NCBI RefSeq assembly: GCF_009602435.1
Contig: NZ_VZDQ01000027.1
Span: 202,265-266,264 of the forward strand
Source of the DNA: Sediminibacillus terrae
GTDB lineage: Bacteria > Bacillota > Bacilli > Bacillales > Amphibacillaceae
DNA: 64,000 bases
Direction: 5' to 3'
In this document: positions 25,088 to 33,445 of the stretch, in pieces
Position numbering within the stretch: position 1 is the stretch's first letter
How the letters are laid out: the number at the start of each line of letters is the position of its first letter
The notes under the pieces: generated by a model
What the model saw: the letters and a program-made list of their open reading frames with translations, nothing else
Database searches by the model: none
What the model was told of the DNA's origin: nothing
Program-made: the position numbers and the translations under genes

Positions 25088-25900
25088 ATGGAATGGAAAA
25101 ATATTTATCGAGGTTTGCTGATGGGGGCGAGTGATGTGGTTCCGGGCGTAAGCGGCGGAACGATAGCAGTAATACTGGGAATATATGATCGGCTGATTGC
25201 TTCGGTGAACGGTTTCTTCAGCAAGGAATGGAAACAACATCTCGGCTTCCTGGTCCCTCTGGGAATTGGGATCGTGGGAGCAATCTTTGCTCTAGCCAAC
25301 CTGATTGAATGGCTGTTCGAGCATTATCCGGGCCCGACCCAGTTTTTCTTTCTCGGGTTGATTATCGGCGTCCTGCCGTTCCTGTTTCATAAAGCGGATG
25401 CGAAGAAAAATTTTAAGGTGAAGCATGTCATCCTGTTGTTGCTGGGTGTCATTCTGGTAGCGTCCATTGCCTTTTTCCCGGCCGAAGAACCGGATCAAAT
25501 AGCCAATCTTGACTTCGGTACATACGTGTACTTGTTTTTTGCAGGTTTTATTGCAAGCAGTGCAATGATCCTGCCTGGTATCAGCGGGTCTTTGATTTTG
25601 CTGATAATCGGAGCCTATACGACCATCACTTCTGCTATTTCCAATTTTAAGCTGGACATTATTTTTGTGGTAGGTGCTGGAATCCTTATCGGAATCGTGG
25701 TAATGAGTAAAATCATTCATTACTTTATGGCGAGGTATCCATCAGCTACCTATGCACTGGTGATCGGGCTTGTCATCGGTTCTGTGGCGGTGGTTTTTCC
25801 CGGATGGCCGCAGGAGGTGCCCATGGTGGTCGTCAGTATCGTCACTTTTGCGGCCGGTCTGGCTGCAGCTGTATTGCTTGGCAGGGTGGAGTATGAGTGA
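25088..25900 (+). CDS. DUF368 family polyprenyl-phosphate transporter (PopT-like)
   Basis: The 270-residue polytopic membrane protein has about eight helices. The DUF368 signatures are the two inverted-repeat motifs GASDVVPGVSGGTIA (residues 13-27) and SAMILPGISGSLILL (about 157-171). Members of DUF368 have been shown to recycle undecaprenyl phosphate across the membrane for wall synthesis. The ATG follows AAAGGAGACC. It is divergent from the kinase-HD gene and could be co-transcribed with the thioredoxin-like gene 110 bases downstream. Confidence 0.9.
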   Translation: MEWKNIYRGLLMGASDVVPGVSGGTIAVILGIYDRLIASVNGFFSKEWKQHLGFLVPLGIGIVGAIFALANLIEWLFEHYPGPTQFFFLGLIIGVLPFLFHKADAKKNFKVKHVILLLLGVILVASIAFFPAEEPDQIANLDFGTYVYLFFAGFIASSAMILPGISGSLILLIIGAYTTITSAISNFKLDIIFVVGAGILIGIVVMSKIIHYFMARYPSATYALVIGLVIGSVAVVFPGWPQEVPMVVVSIVTFAAGLAAAVLLGRVEYE

Positions 25901-26010
25901 TCAAGGCATTTGGGATTCCTTTTCCTTGTCGATCGATCCCTTTCAGGCGTAAAACTTGAATATGTTTGGGACCGGTGGTAGTTTTATTGCAAAGAAAGGG
26001 GTGTAGAACA

Positions 26011-26331
26011 ATGGAAGAAATCAAAACGCACGAACAGTTCAATGAGGTAATCAATTCTGCGGAACCTGTCATCGTAAAGTTTTATGCAGATTGGTGCCCG
26101 GACTGCAAGCGGATGGATATGTTTATTGGCGATATTCTTGATGAGTATAATCAATATAAATGGTATCAAGTCAATAGTGATGAAGTGCAGGGGTTGGCAG
26201 AAGAGCATGAAGTGATGGGGATTCCAAGCCTGTTGATATTTCAAAATGGCGAAAAGCTTGCCCATCAACACAGCGCCTACACAAAAACACCTGAAGAAGT
26301 ACAAGAGTTTCTCGGTCAGCAACTGGGTTAA
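26011..26331 (+). CDS. Thioredoxin-like protein
   Basis: The 106-residue thioredoxin fold protein has an active site WCPDCKRM (residues 28-35), the cis-Pro loop MGIPSLLIFQ, and no signal peptide, so it is cytosolic. The CPDC motif differs from the CGPC of TrxA and is like that of B. subtilis YdbP. It may reduce specific disulfides or S-thiolated proteins; the target is unknown. The ATG at 26011 follows AAGGGGTG; the frame is open to 25966 but lacks a site there. Confidence 0.87.
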   Translation: MEEIKTHEQFNEVINSAEPVIVKFYADWCPDCKRMDMFIGDILDEYNQYKWYQVNSDEVQGLAEEHEVMGIPSLLIFQNGEKLAHQHSAYTKTPEEVQEFLGQQLG

Positions 26332-26340
26332 TCCAAGGCG

Positions 26341-26370
26341 AAACCTTACCGTCTACCGGTAGGGTTTTTT
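26341..26370 (+). terminator. Terminator after thioredoxin-like gene
   Basis: AAACCTTACCG, loop TCTA, CCGGTAGGGTTT, then a T run. Confidence 0.75.
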
Positions 26371-26396
26371 ACTGTTAAGAAAATTATACTTTTAAT

Positions 26397-26440
26397 TGTC
26401 TGTGGATATTTATTGGCTGAAACAGCCACGTCCAGCGGCG
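26397..26440. repeat. Truncated R3 repeat
   Basis: TGTCTGTGGATA and GGCTGAAACAGCC followed by CGTCCAGCGGCGGG match the first 45 bases of the R3 copy at 5055. The rest is absent, and the ribosome site of the GNAT gene at 26453 follows directly. Confidence 0.6.
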
Positions 26441-26452
26441 GGAGGGTAATGA

Positions 26453-26947
26453 ATGATCAGAAAAGCGGTGAAGCAGGATTTAGAACGGATTATGGAAATC
26501 GTCCACGCTTCTGTTAAGGTGATGAATCGGCAGGGGAATTATCAATGGGATGACACCTATCCTTTAGCAAGCCATTATCAGGGTGATATAGAAGCTGGTG
26601 AGTTGTATGTGGTCGAACAGGACGGCAAGCTTGTCGGGACGGCTTGTCTCAGTGAAAAGGAGCATGATGAATACCCGTCCATCGACTGGCGAAGTCCGGC
26701 GAAGGCAATAACCGTGAAACGGGTGGCAGTTGATCCCCTCTGCCGCGGGCTGGGGATTGCCACTAGGTTATACAAGCATGCCGAAAAGGTCGCTGTTCAA
26801 AGGGGCCTTGATTACATAAAGACCGATACGTTTTCTAAAAATGCTTCCGCCCGGCATCTGTTTGAAGCAAACGGATATCACTATCTCCAAGAGAAGTATG
26901 TGGAAGAAAAAGACGATTCCTTGCGTTATTATGATAAACTGCTGTAA
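26453..26947 (+). CDS. GNAT family N-acetyltransferase
   Basis: The 164-residue acetyltransferase has the acetyl-CoA-binding segment VKRVAVDPLCRGLGIATRLYKHAE near residues 83-106 and the C-terminal KNASARHLFEANGYHYLQ segment typical of Bacillus GNATs that are broadly annotated as amine or peptide acetyltransferases. The ATG follows GGGAGGG. Substrate unknown. It converges with the glyoxalase-like gene, whose 3' end shares a hairpin with its terminator. Confidence 0.85.
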   Translation: MIRKAVKQDLERIMEIVHASVKVMNRQGNYQWDDTYPLASHYQGDIEAGELYVVEQDGKLVGTACLSEKEHDEYPSIDWRSPAKAITVKRVAVDPLCRGLGIATRLYKHAEKVAVQRGLDYIKTDTFSKNASARHLFEANGYHYLQEKYVEEKDDSLRYYDKLL

Positions 26948-26950
26948 AAA

Positions 26951-26996
26951 AGGGGAAATGGAACTCATCCCATCGAGAAGGAGAGTCCATTTCCCG
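26951..26996. terminator. Terminator hairpin between GNAT and glyoxalase-like gene
   Basis: GGGGAAATGGAACTC pairs with GAGTCCATTTCCC over a ~17-base loop, with an A run on the left. It serves the minus gene, whose stop codon is inside the hairpin. Confidence 0.55.
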
Positions 26997-27606
26997 TTAA
27001 CAACTCCAATTTGGCGTTAGCCAGTCCCCAAGACCCGCCACCGGTTTCTTCCAAACCGTAAATCCATTCCATTTTCTTTCTGGCATGCTCCACGTCCTCG
27101 ACACCGAATCGGACGGTCTGAATGGACAGCGGATTGACTGCTTCTGTATTTGGGGCTGTATTGCCTGGTCCGCCCCATTCAATCAAAAATGGAAGCTTTA
27201 GACCCGGTTCTCCTAACGGGAACAGCATCCGCCATTCCAGTTTTGCGCCATCCTTCCTGACCCTGCTGCCTGGATAAGGACCACTAAAAGGGATGGCTTG
27301 CCGGCGAAAGTGTTCAAGAAAGGAATCCATGTTTTCTGTCCGCAAAGCAAACTGGATTGCGTCACTTGCAGACGGGTCTGTTAAATGGTCAAGCAAATCA
27401 TGAATCAGCGGATTATCTGCTTCCTCGGCTTTGGTATGATCATAAGGGGAGAGCCACTCGATATAGCAGGCATTGTACAGGTAGCCAAGATAATTGTAGG
27501 TTCCCCATTGTTCATGTATCCCGCCTTCCACGGCAACCAGTGAAGACTCCCCGCTCATTTCTTTCGCATTGGCGCAACCGATAACAAGATGGTCCAGTGC
27601 CAGCAA
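26965..27606 (-). CDS. Glyoxalase-like (VOC superfamily) protein
   Basis: The 213-residue protein of the Glyoxalase_3-like group starts with LDHLVIGCANA, the first strand with its metal-site His (residue about 6). The segments GTYNYLGYLYNACYIEWLS (metal Glu near 51) and KLEWRMLFPLG-LPFLIEWGG supply the second half. The substrate is unknown; the family includes dioxygenases, isomerases and antibiotic-resistance proteins. The start codon is TTG at 27606, with AAAGGAGG 10 bases upstream. It is monocistronic. Confidence 0.82.
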   Translation of the reverse strand: MLALDHLVIGCANAKEMSGESSLVAVEGGIHEQWGTYNYLGYLYNACYIEWLSPYDHTKAEEADNPLIHDLLDHLTDPSASDAIQFALRTENMDSFLEHFRRQAIPFSGPYPGSRVRKDGAKLEWRMLFPLGEPGLKLPFLIEWGGPGNTAPNTEAVNPLSIQTVRFGVEDVEHARKKMEWIYGLEETGGGSWGLANAKLELLTGNGLSFSMG

Positions 27607-27621
27607 ATCGAATTACCTCCT

Positions 27622-29019
27622 TTAGTGTGAAACAATTCCTGTCAAAAAAGATACTGGCTTGAAGGTGCCTTCGTTCCTATAGAATATTTGCCGCCAAGGA
27701 ACGAGATTTTCTTTAATCGGCGTCACAAATCGTGTTCCGGCCTGTTGGTGTCCTATTTCGCTATCCACGATCCATTCCCCAGCCGAAGCCCCTGAGGCTA
27801 TACCCTGGTAAACATCCATGTTGAGACCTAACTCAATCGGCCGCAATTCCAGCCTTCCGGTTTCATTCAACACCCACAGGGAAGGAATTAACCTGTCCTT
27901 CGCCAGCTGGCGCGTGAACACAGCCGCCGAGTCGAGTTCTTGTTCGGTTATAATTTCCAAATCTGCATGAAAGCCCGCCAACAAGGTTTCTTCCGGCTCG
28001 GCAACGTCATCTGCTTCCTCGGATACTTGTTCATTTGTTTCATCCGTTAATCCATCTGTCAAGCGGTCCTCCTGGTTTTGGTCGGGTTCTTCGTTAATTT
28101 GGACGTGAAATCGATAGTCGCTTTGCTTCTTTTCGTCAGTTTGTTCGGGAACATCAGCCAAGGATTGGATGGTTCCATTCAGTTGGATTGCGGCATCCGG
28201 AACAGAAATCCTTACTTCCATTCCTTGTTCAATCATTTTCCGCTTTCCTTCCGACAGCGTCCCTTCAATTATCAATTCTTCACTCGAAACGACAGTCAGG
28301 GGATTTGCCAGAGACTGGTTTAACTCCGTCACAATTCCGTCCACAGGACTCTCGATCGTCACAGTATCGCCTCCGGCAGACAATTCTGCGAGCTGTGATT
28401 GAGCATTGTTCAATGCCGCTTGTTTTTCAGCCAGCTCGATTTCCTTTTCTGCTATGTACTGTTCTTTTAGAAACTTGGCTTCCTCTCTAGAAGAGGGGGC
28501 GGTTTCTGTGTCTGTCCCAGGTTCGGTTTCCGGATCCGTGTTGTTGGGGGCATCAGATCCATAGGGTGGAAGGAAACTCGGTAAAGAAGATGGCCTGGTT
28601 TCTGATTCGGAAAATTGATAGGCGCTGATTTGTGTAATCGCATTTTCGATTGCAGTGATTTCTTCTTCAAGTTGTTCGGTTTGCTGCTGTAATGTTGCTT
28701 CTGTCTCTTGATAGTCTCTTACCTGATACTCAAATAAACCGTCTCCTGATTGTACACGTTCCCCTTTTTCGACGAGAAATTGAAGGAATCGTCCTTGATC
28801 ATCATCGAAGTAAACAGGGGTTTCCTCCGCAGCTGTCAACACCCCTCCCGTTGAAGACGTTTTATACAAATCGTGCGTGAAAACCTGTGCCCGCTGTTTT
28901 ACAAAGGATTTTCTTTCAACTGTGTGATCGGCATCAAAAGTGATCAGCAGGGTATTGAGGACGATGAGTAAAAGAACGGCTGGAACCACGATTCTTTTTT
29001 TGGCATTTTCCCCCCGCAT
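27622..29019 (-). CDS. YknX-like membrane-fusion (efflux adaptor) protein
   Basis: The 465-residue protein is anchored by an N-terminal helix (about 9-28). It has a biotinyl-lipoyl-like domain split by a coiled-coil hairpin (about 105-215), the half-motif TIESPVDGIVTEL near 225, and an extended low-complexity acidic insertion (about 310-345). It belongs to the HlyD/MacA superfamily of adaptor proteins. The adjacent upstream gene encodes a Yip1-like membrane protein, as YknW-YknX in B. subtilis. No ATPase or permease gene adjoins it; a YknYZ-like pair is at 17265-19302. Length exceeds B. subtilis YknX (377) through the insertions. Function in toxin resistance would be an inference. Confidence 0.75.
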   Translation of the reverse strand: MRGENAKKRIVVPAVLLLIVLNTLLITFDADHTVERKSFVKQRAQVFTHDLYKTSSTGGVLTAAEETPVYFDDDQGRFLQFLVEKGERVQSGDGLFEYQVRDYQETEATLQQQTEQLEEEITAIENAITQISAYQFSESETRPSSLPSFLPPYGSDAPNNTDPETEPGTDTETAPSSREEAKFLKEQYIAEKEIELAEKQAALNNAQSQLAELSAGGDTVTIESPVDGIVTELNQSLANPLTVVSSEELIIEGTLSEGKRKMIEQGMEVRISVPDAAIQLNGTIQSLADVPEQTDEKKQSDYRFHVQINEEPDQNQEDRLTDGLTDETNEQVSEEADDVAEPEETLLAGFHADLEIITEQELDSAAVFTRQLAKDRLIPSLWVLNETGRLELRPIELGLNMDVYQGIASGASAGEWIVDSEIGHQQAGTRFVTPIKENLVPWRQIFYRNEGTFKPVSFLTGIVSH

Positions 29020-29020
29020 C

Positions 29021-29704
29021 CTAGTTCCCCCTTTCTGTAATCAAATCGACCAAGTACATGCCATCCATGGCAAATATCGCTGTGCAAATCCAATAACCTA
29101 AATGAAGAAGCAGTACACCTGTCCACACCCATCGCATACGTACAGATACAAGACTGGCTATGCAACGTACTTGAAAAAAAATGATCCAAAGCTGAAAAAG
29201 GGAGACAGCACCGAAAAAATAGATAAAAAATGGCGCGTCAGTTAAGTAGGAAGCAAGAATTCCTAGTGAAAACGGTGATACTTGCCACTCCAATCCAACA
29301 TAAACAAATAACGGAATCCAAATCACTCTTTCGACAAGCAGGACCAGCAAAACGACAAGCTGGACAATCAGCAATTTGCTGTAGCTGATTTGATATGCAG
29401 CATGGAAAACCAGCGATGGGACGAACAAAATAAAGAGAGCGAACAACAATCCGTACAACAGCCGGCCGGCGAAGAACCACACCTTTTGTAGTTCGTATTC
29501 TTCCGGCGGACTATTCAGCGCTTGGGAGGACAGTGGGTCGGAACCGATTCCAAGCCACGCGCTCCAACCAAAAACGATGATGGACAATCCGGTCATCAAG
29601 AAAATCAATTTTATCACGTTGGTTATTTTTTCTGCTTCTCTTATGCGAAAGAGATGGTCCTCGGTATGTAAAAGCAGCCTGATCAAATTGCCACGGTAAA
29701 TCAT
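29021..29704 (-). CDS. Yip1-like (YknW-like) membrane protein
   Basis: The 227-residue protein has five or six membrane segments, at about 32-50, 75-95, 103-125, 140-160, 170-190 and 195-215. The layout and the segment FQLWIIFFQVRCIASLVS resemble the Yip1 domain of B. subtilis YknW, but no strong motif identifies it. It precedes the adaptor gene by two bases and would be translated with it. The ATG follows GGGGATGACTTC-like sequence, a weak site. Function unknown. Confidence 0.65.
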   Translation of the reverse strand: MIYRGNLIRLLLHTEDHLFRIREAEKITNVIKLIFLMTGLSIIVFGWSAWLGIGSDPLSSQALNSPPEEYELQKVWFFAGRLLYGLLFALFILFVPSLVFHAAYQISYSKLLIVQLVVLLVLLVERVIWIPLFVYVGLEWQVSPFSLGILASYLTDAPFFIYFFGAVSLFQLWIIFFQVRCIASLVSVRMRWVWTGVLLLHLGYWICTAIFAMDGMYLVDLITERGN

Positions 29705-30073
29705 GAAGTCATCCCCTATTTCTCTATTGTTTCGTCTAGTATTCTTTTATTTTATCTTAACTTTCCAAAAAATTCTAACAGAATCACAAAATACGTCGAA
29801 AGTCCTGTTAAACAGTCGATGGTCGCATACGGTTGTTTTGAATTACGAATAATAAGGAATCTATTATTATATGAAAAGCCTGCATTAGAGAAAGCCGACA
29901 ACTCTTGGCATTTAAAGAAGGCGGCACTTTGGAAAATACCTAAGCCGTTTATTTTATGGTATCAACTGTAAGAATGAAAAAGTAACCATCAATGAAGTAA
30001 TATACATTTTTAAGGGTTTACCCTGTCGATAACAATTAAATTGCTTCTGGATAGAGCAAAGGAAAGAAAGTGA

Positions 30074-30979
30074 GTGTCAAACGTGAGCCATTTTGAATCA
30101 GGATTGTTTCTATACAACGGAAATAAAAAGGAAGAGGTCGGCCAGGACTTGCAGCAGGCATTGCCGGTTCTGGCAAAAGCAATCAGCAATCTTCATGTCA
30201 TTCAAACAACAAGCCTGGAAGAGCTTCAGGAAACGTGTAAAGGGTATGCCTCTGAAGTGGATGTCATCATTATTTTAGGAGGGGACGGGACGGTCCATGA
30301 GTGTATCAATGCCATCGCCGGTTTGGAAAAACGGCCTGCAGTAGCCATTCTACCCGGCGGTACATGCAATGATTTCAGCAGAATGCTAGGGATGCCGCAA
30401 AACGTGCGGCAAGCTGCGGAGGCAATTGTGAATGGACAAATCAGAGCTGTTGATATCGGGCAATCTGATTCCCGCTATTTTCTCAATTTTTGGGGAATCG
30501 GGCTTGTAACCGAAACCTCGATCAACATCGACAAGGAACAAAAACGTCGTTTAGGTGTACTGAGTTATTTTTTAAGCACGTTGCGGACCATCAATCAGGC
30601 GGAACCTTTTGGGTATCGGATCAAAGCGGATGGAGAGGAGATAGAAGGGGAGGCAGTATTGATTGTCGTTTTAAACGGAAAGTATATCGGAACCCGGGAA
30701 ATTCCAGTGTCGGCAATAACTCCACAAGACGGTAAGCTCGATGTCCTTATTGTCAAAAACTCGAGTCTTGCCATGTTTCGGGAGCTGATGATGATGAATC
30801 AAGAGGATGCGAATACAGAAGCGTTGACAGAGCTTTCCCATGTGCAAGTCAATCAGGCGGAAATCGAAGTAAAAGGACAGGAAGAACGACAAATCGATAT
30901 GGACGGCGAAATTGTCGACACCGTCCCGGCATCTATTCGAATCTTGCCCTCGCATGTGAATATGATTTTCAATCAATGA
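30074..30979 (+). CDS. Diacylglycerol kinase-family lipid kinase
   Basis: The 301-residue protein of the DAGK_cat family (YegS/BmrU/DgkB-like) has the ATP-binding motif IILGGDGTVHECINAI (about 71-86) and the GGTCNDFSRMLGMP motif (about 97-110). It would phosphorylate diacylglycerol or a related lipid at the membrane, probably in lipid recycling. The start is a GTG at 30074 after AAAGGAAAG. About 370 bases upstream contain no other gene that I can see. It is followed 70 bases later by the CuA lipoprotein gene, which could be co-transcribed. Confidence 0.88.
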   Translation: MSNVSHFESGLFLYNGNKKEEVGQDLQQALPVLAKAISNLHVIQTTSLEELQETCKGYASEVDVIIILGGDGTVHECINAIAGLEKRPAVAILPGGTCNDFSRMLGMPQNVRQAAEAIVNGQIRAVDIGQSDSRYFLNFWGIGLVTETSINIDKEQKRRLGVLSYFLSTLRTINQAEPFGYRIKADGEEIEGEAVLIVVLNGKYIGTREIPVSAITPQDGKLDVLIVKNSSLAMFRELMMMNQEDANTEALTELSHVQVNQAEIEVKGQEERQIDMDGEIVDTVPASIRILPSHVNMIFNQ

Positions 30980-31048
30980 CGGATCATGTTTAACATCTTC
31001 CTTTATGAGAAATAGACCATTAGAACATACATTGAAGGAGGATACATC

Positions 31049-31480
31049 ATGAGAAAAAAATTATTATTAGTTGCAGTTTTGGGCATGCTTGTCCTCTTGC
31101 TGGCCGCTTGCGGAAGCAGCAGTGACGATGACTCCGGTGAAACAAAGCAGGAGAGCGAGGAAAATACGACGGAAGAAACGACTACAGGCGATGGAGGAAT
31201 GGCGGAAGAAGGCTCCTCCGATAATACGCTTAATGTCTCTGCAACAAATTTTAAGTTCGACCAAGAAGAATACACCGTGCAAAGTGGCGAGGAAGTAACC
31301 ATCAACCTGACCAGTGAGGAAGGAACACATGGACTGGCTATCGATGAATTCGATGTGAATATTGAAGGGGATGGAACAGCCACCTTCACTCCAGAAGAAC
31401 CAGGAGAGTATGAAATTTATTGCAGTGTCCCATGTGGTGAAGGACATTCCAGCATGAAGTCTACCTTGGTGGTTCAATAA
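31049..31480 (+). CDS. CuA-type cupredoxin lipoprotein (COX2-like soluble domain)
   Basis: The 143-residue lipoprotein has a signal peptide with lipobox LLAACGSS, then an acidic Ser/Thr/Glu linker (about 22-60). The cupredoxin domain shows GTHGLAIDEFDV (His about 102) and CSVPCGEGHSSM (about 127-138). This fits the binuclear CuA site of cytochrome oxidase subunit II (Cys-x3-Cys-x3-His-x2-Met plus a distant His). The usual transmembrane hairpin of COX2 is missing, so it is a stand-alone CuA protein tethered by lipid. The Glu in the classic CSELC is replaced by Val. The role may be copper delivery or electron transfer. The ATG follows AAGGAGG. Confidence 0.85.
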   Translation: MRKKLLLVAVLGMLVLLLAACGSSSDDDSGETKQESEENTTEETTTGDGGMAEEGSSDNTLNVSATNFKFDQEEYTVQSGEEVTINLTSEEGTHGLAIDEFDVNIEGDGTATFTPEEPGEYEIYCSVPCGEGHSSMKSTLVVQ

Positions 31481-31492
31481 TAAACCGAAATG

Positions 31493-31574
31493 GCCGGGAC
31501 AAAAGTTCTTGGCCGAGGCAGAAACCGTACGAAGATTCGAATTGTTACACAATCGAACTCGTACGGTTTTTCTT
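31493..31574 (+). repeat. R1 palindromic repeat; probable terminator
   Basis: GGCCGGGACAAAAG lead, then GAAACCGTACGA and TCGTACGGTTTTTC arms with a ~25 base loop. It starts 12 bases after the lipoprotein stop. Confidence 0.75.
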
Positions 31575-31619
31575 TTTTGGATTATCTTCATTTTTAAGAT
31601 TCTGATGTAATGTTGTTGT

Positions 31620-31828
31620 CCAGCTTCAGCGTCTACCCCCTCGAGGTCTTAAGTCAATCCTCTGCGTGGCAACACCGCCACTCGAGGATGGCTTAAGCTT
31701 GTCGGGGGTAATCGAGGCGCTTCCGCATTTCAGCGTCCAGCTTCAGCGCCTACCCCCTCGAGGTCTTAAGTCAATCCTCCGCGTGGCAACACCGCCACTG
31801 CGAGGATGGCTTAAGCTTGTCGGGGGTG
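31620..31828. repeat. Two tandem R3 elements
   Basis: Copy one (31620-31728) and copy two (31737-31828) share GTCCAGCTTCAGCG, CTACCCCCTCGAGGTCTTAAG, CAATCCTC, GCGTGGCAACACCGCCAC and GGCTTAAGCTTGTCGGGGGT. The CTTAAG arms give a palindromic stem. A short R2-like piece, TTTCCGTGGGCACGGCT, follows at about 31839. The sequence to 32128 shows nothing more. Confidence 0.75.
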
Positions 31829-32128
31829 ATTCATTTTCCGTGGGCACGGCTAATGGGAGTGCCGTCTTTTCTGCGGAAATCAAAAACATCAAAAATCGGG
31901 AATCCCCTCCCTTTTCATATTGTGGTAGTATAAACATGAAATGGAAGGAAACAGGGAAAGCCTGGACAAGTACCTGGAAGGATACATGAGAAGAAAACGG
32001 GATGGAAAAGCAGAATCCTTTGGCGTCTCTTCTTCATGTCAGGCTCCTTTTTCTTTATAGCTTTCACTTCGGGTTGGTTTCTGAAGGAGGAAGGTCTTTA
32101 AAATGTCCTGATAAAAGGAGGATGAAAT

Positions 32129-32605
32129 ATGGATGGATACGGAAGGATGGATAAAGTGGAGGGGGGATATGCATTGACATTTAAACGCCATTTTCCTTGT
32201 AAGCCGGAAAAGGTATTCGATGCCGTGACAAATCCCGATATCTTCGTTCAATGGTATCCTTTTGCAACTGGGAGGATGGATCTTCACTTGGGCGGGAAAA
32301 TGTATTTTGACGATGGAGAAGGTTCGGAATATGAAGCGGTAATAACAGAACTGGATTACCCGCGATCCTTTGCATTTCGTGAAGTGGAAGATCTGATCGA
32401 GCTGTCATTCCAGGAAGAGAAAACAGGCGCCGGGAGTGAGATGGTTTTCGTCCATACTTTTGACGATAAGGAAATGGCGATGTATATCGCCGCCGGATGG
32501 CATCGGTGTTTAGATGTATTAAGTCAGTTAGTCCGGGAGGAAACAGTAGAATGGAAAGATAATGCGGAGGAGCTAAGAGAAATCTATAAAGAAAAATTCA
32601 GATGA
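32129..32605 (+). CDS. SRPBCC (AHSA1-like) protein
   Basis: The 158-residue START-like fold protein of the AHSA1/YndB group has the helix FKRHFPCKPEKVFDAVTNPDIFVQW, the strand GGKMYFDDGEG and the C-terminal helix AGWHRCLDVLSQLV. Such proteins bind hydrophobic ligands or act with chaperones or arsR-type operons; no ligand can be assigned. The ATG at 32129 follows AAAGGAGG by 7 bases. It is monocistronic, convergent with the methyltransferase gene. Confidence 0.85.
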   Translation: MDGYGRMDKVEGGYALTFKRHFPCKPEKVFDAVTNPDIFVQWYPFATGRMDLHLGGKMYFDDGEGSEYEAVITELDYPRSFAFREVEDLIELSFQEEKTGAGSEMVFVHTFDDKEMAMYIAAGWHRCLDVLSQLVREETVEWKDNAEELREIYKEKFR

Positions 32606-32690
32606 CATATTGCAAAGGTTGATGGAAGGACAAGCGGATTCTTATCCATCTCCACTCTTTATCATCCCTTGCAATTTCAGCTTTGCGCGA

Positions 32691-33317
32691 TCAGGCCGCT
32701 TTTTTACAGACGGCAATCCCCAGCGGATAGTCCTGCGTGTCCAAAGCTGGAACAATCAGTACGCCCTTTTGATAAAAAAAGGTCGTTTCCTGATATTGGT
32801 TGAACAATGCCTGAAATTCCTCCGGTTTCAGCTGGTGAACGTGAAAGGGAGATCCGCATGGTACACCGCGTCCTTTCCCGAAGGGGGTGGAGACCAACAG
32901 CGTGCCGCCCGGTTTCAATAACTGATAATAGTTGTTCAGCAGCTTTTCTTCCTCTGCAATGTGTTCCAAAGTTTCGAAGCTGACAATGGTATCGAATTGG
33001 CCGAGTTGATTGACAAGTGTTTCATCTGTGGCATCTGCCCTTTCAAAGGAAGACTGCGGGTGATAGTAGGCGCCTCTGGCATATTCGATAATTTCCTGAT
33101 CGAGATCGATGCCGACCACTTCTTCAATCTGACTTTTCTTTTCTTTGGCAATCATGTGGGTTCCATATCCGGAACCGCAGGAAAGATCCAGCACTCTTCC
33201 GCTTACATAAGGCAGAGCAAATTGATACCTTGCGATGTGCTCGAGCAACAGTTTGTTTGTAGGTTTCATATATTCAGGGATGACCCGTTCTCCTGTATCT
33301 AAGACCAATGTGTCCAC
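32691..33317 (-). CDS. Class I SAM-dependent methyltransferase
   Basis: The 208-residue methyltransferase has motif I VLDLSCGSGYGTHMI (about 43-57), an acidic residue in VVGIDLDQEI (about 73), motif II/III around FDTIVSFETLEHI (about 107-119) and LLKPGGTLLVSTPF (about 133-146). The substrate is unknown; the N-terminus GERVIPEYMKPTNKLLLEHIARY is typical of Bacillus orphans that may modify small molecules. It is divergent from the MarR-type gene, and the two share a ~120 base intergenic region. Confidence 0.87.
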   Translation of the reverse strand: MDTLVLDTGERVIPEYMKPTNKLLLEHIARYQFALPYVSGRVLDLSCGSGYGTHMIAKEKKSQIEEVVGIDLDQEIIEYARGAYYHPQSSFERADATDETLVNQLGQFDTIVSFETLEHIAEEEKLLNNYYQLLKPGGTLLVSTPFGKGRGVPCGSPFHVHQLKPEEFQALFNQYQETTFFYQKGVLIVPALDTQDYPLGIAVCKKAA

Positions 33318-33445
33318 CGCTTTCTTTTCATTCTACTTTTATTATGACATAAATGAATGGCCATGTTTAATGCGGAGGACCAAGTTGACACGAAATTCGG
33401 GCTTCTACTATACTATTTTTAATTTGAGATTAAAGGATGAGCGGA

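Noticed and set aside
29705..30073. Possible small gene or riboswitch in the gap before the lipid kinase
   Set aside because: No ORF with a ribosome site and no known aptamer landmarks seen; left as an unexplained AT-rich gap.
31620..31828. CRISPR-like tandem repeats
   Set aside because: Only two long diverged units, with an internal palindrome and no spacer-repeat periodicity or cas genes; these are R3 elements.
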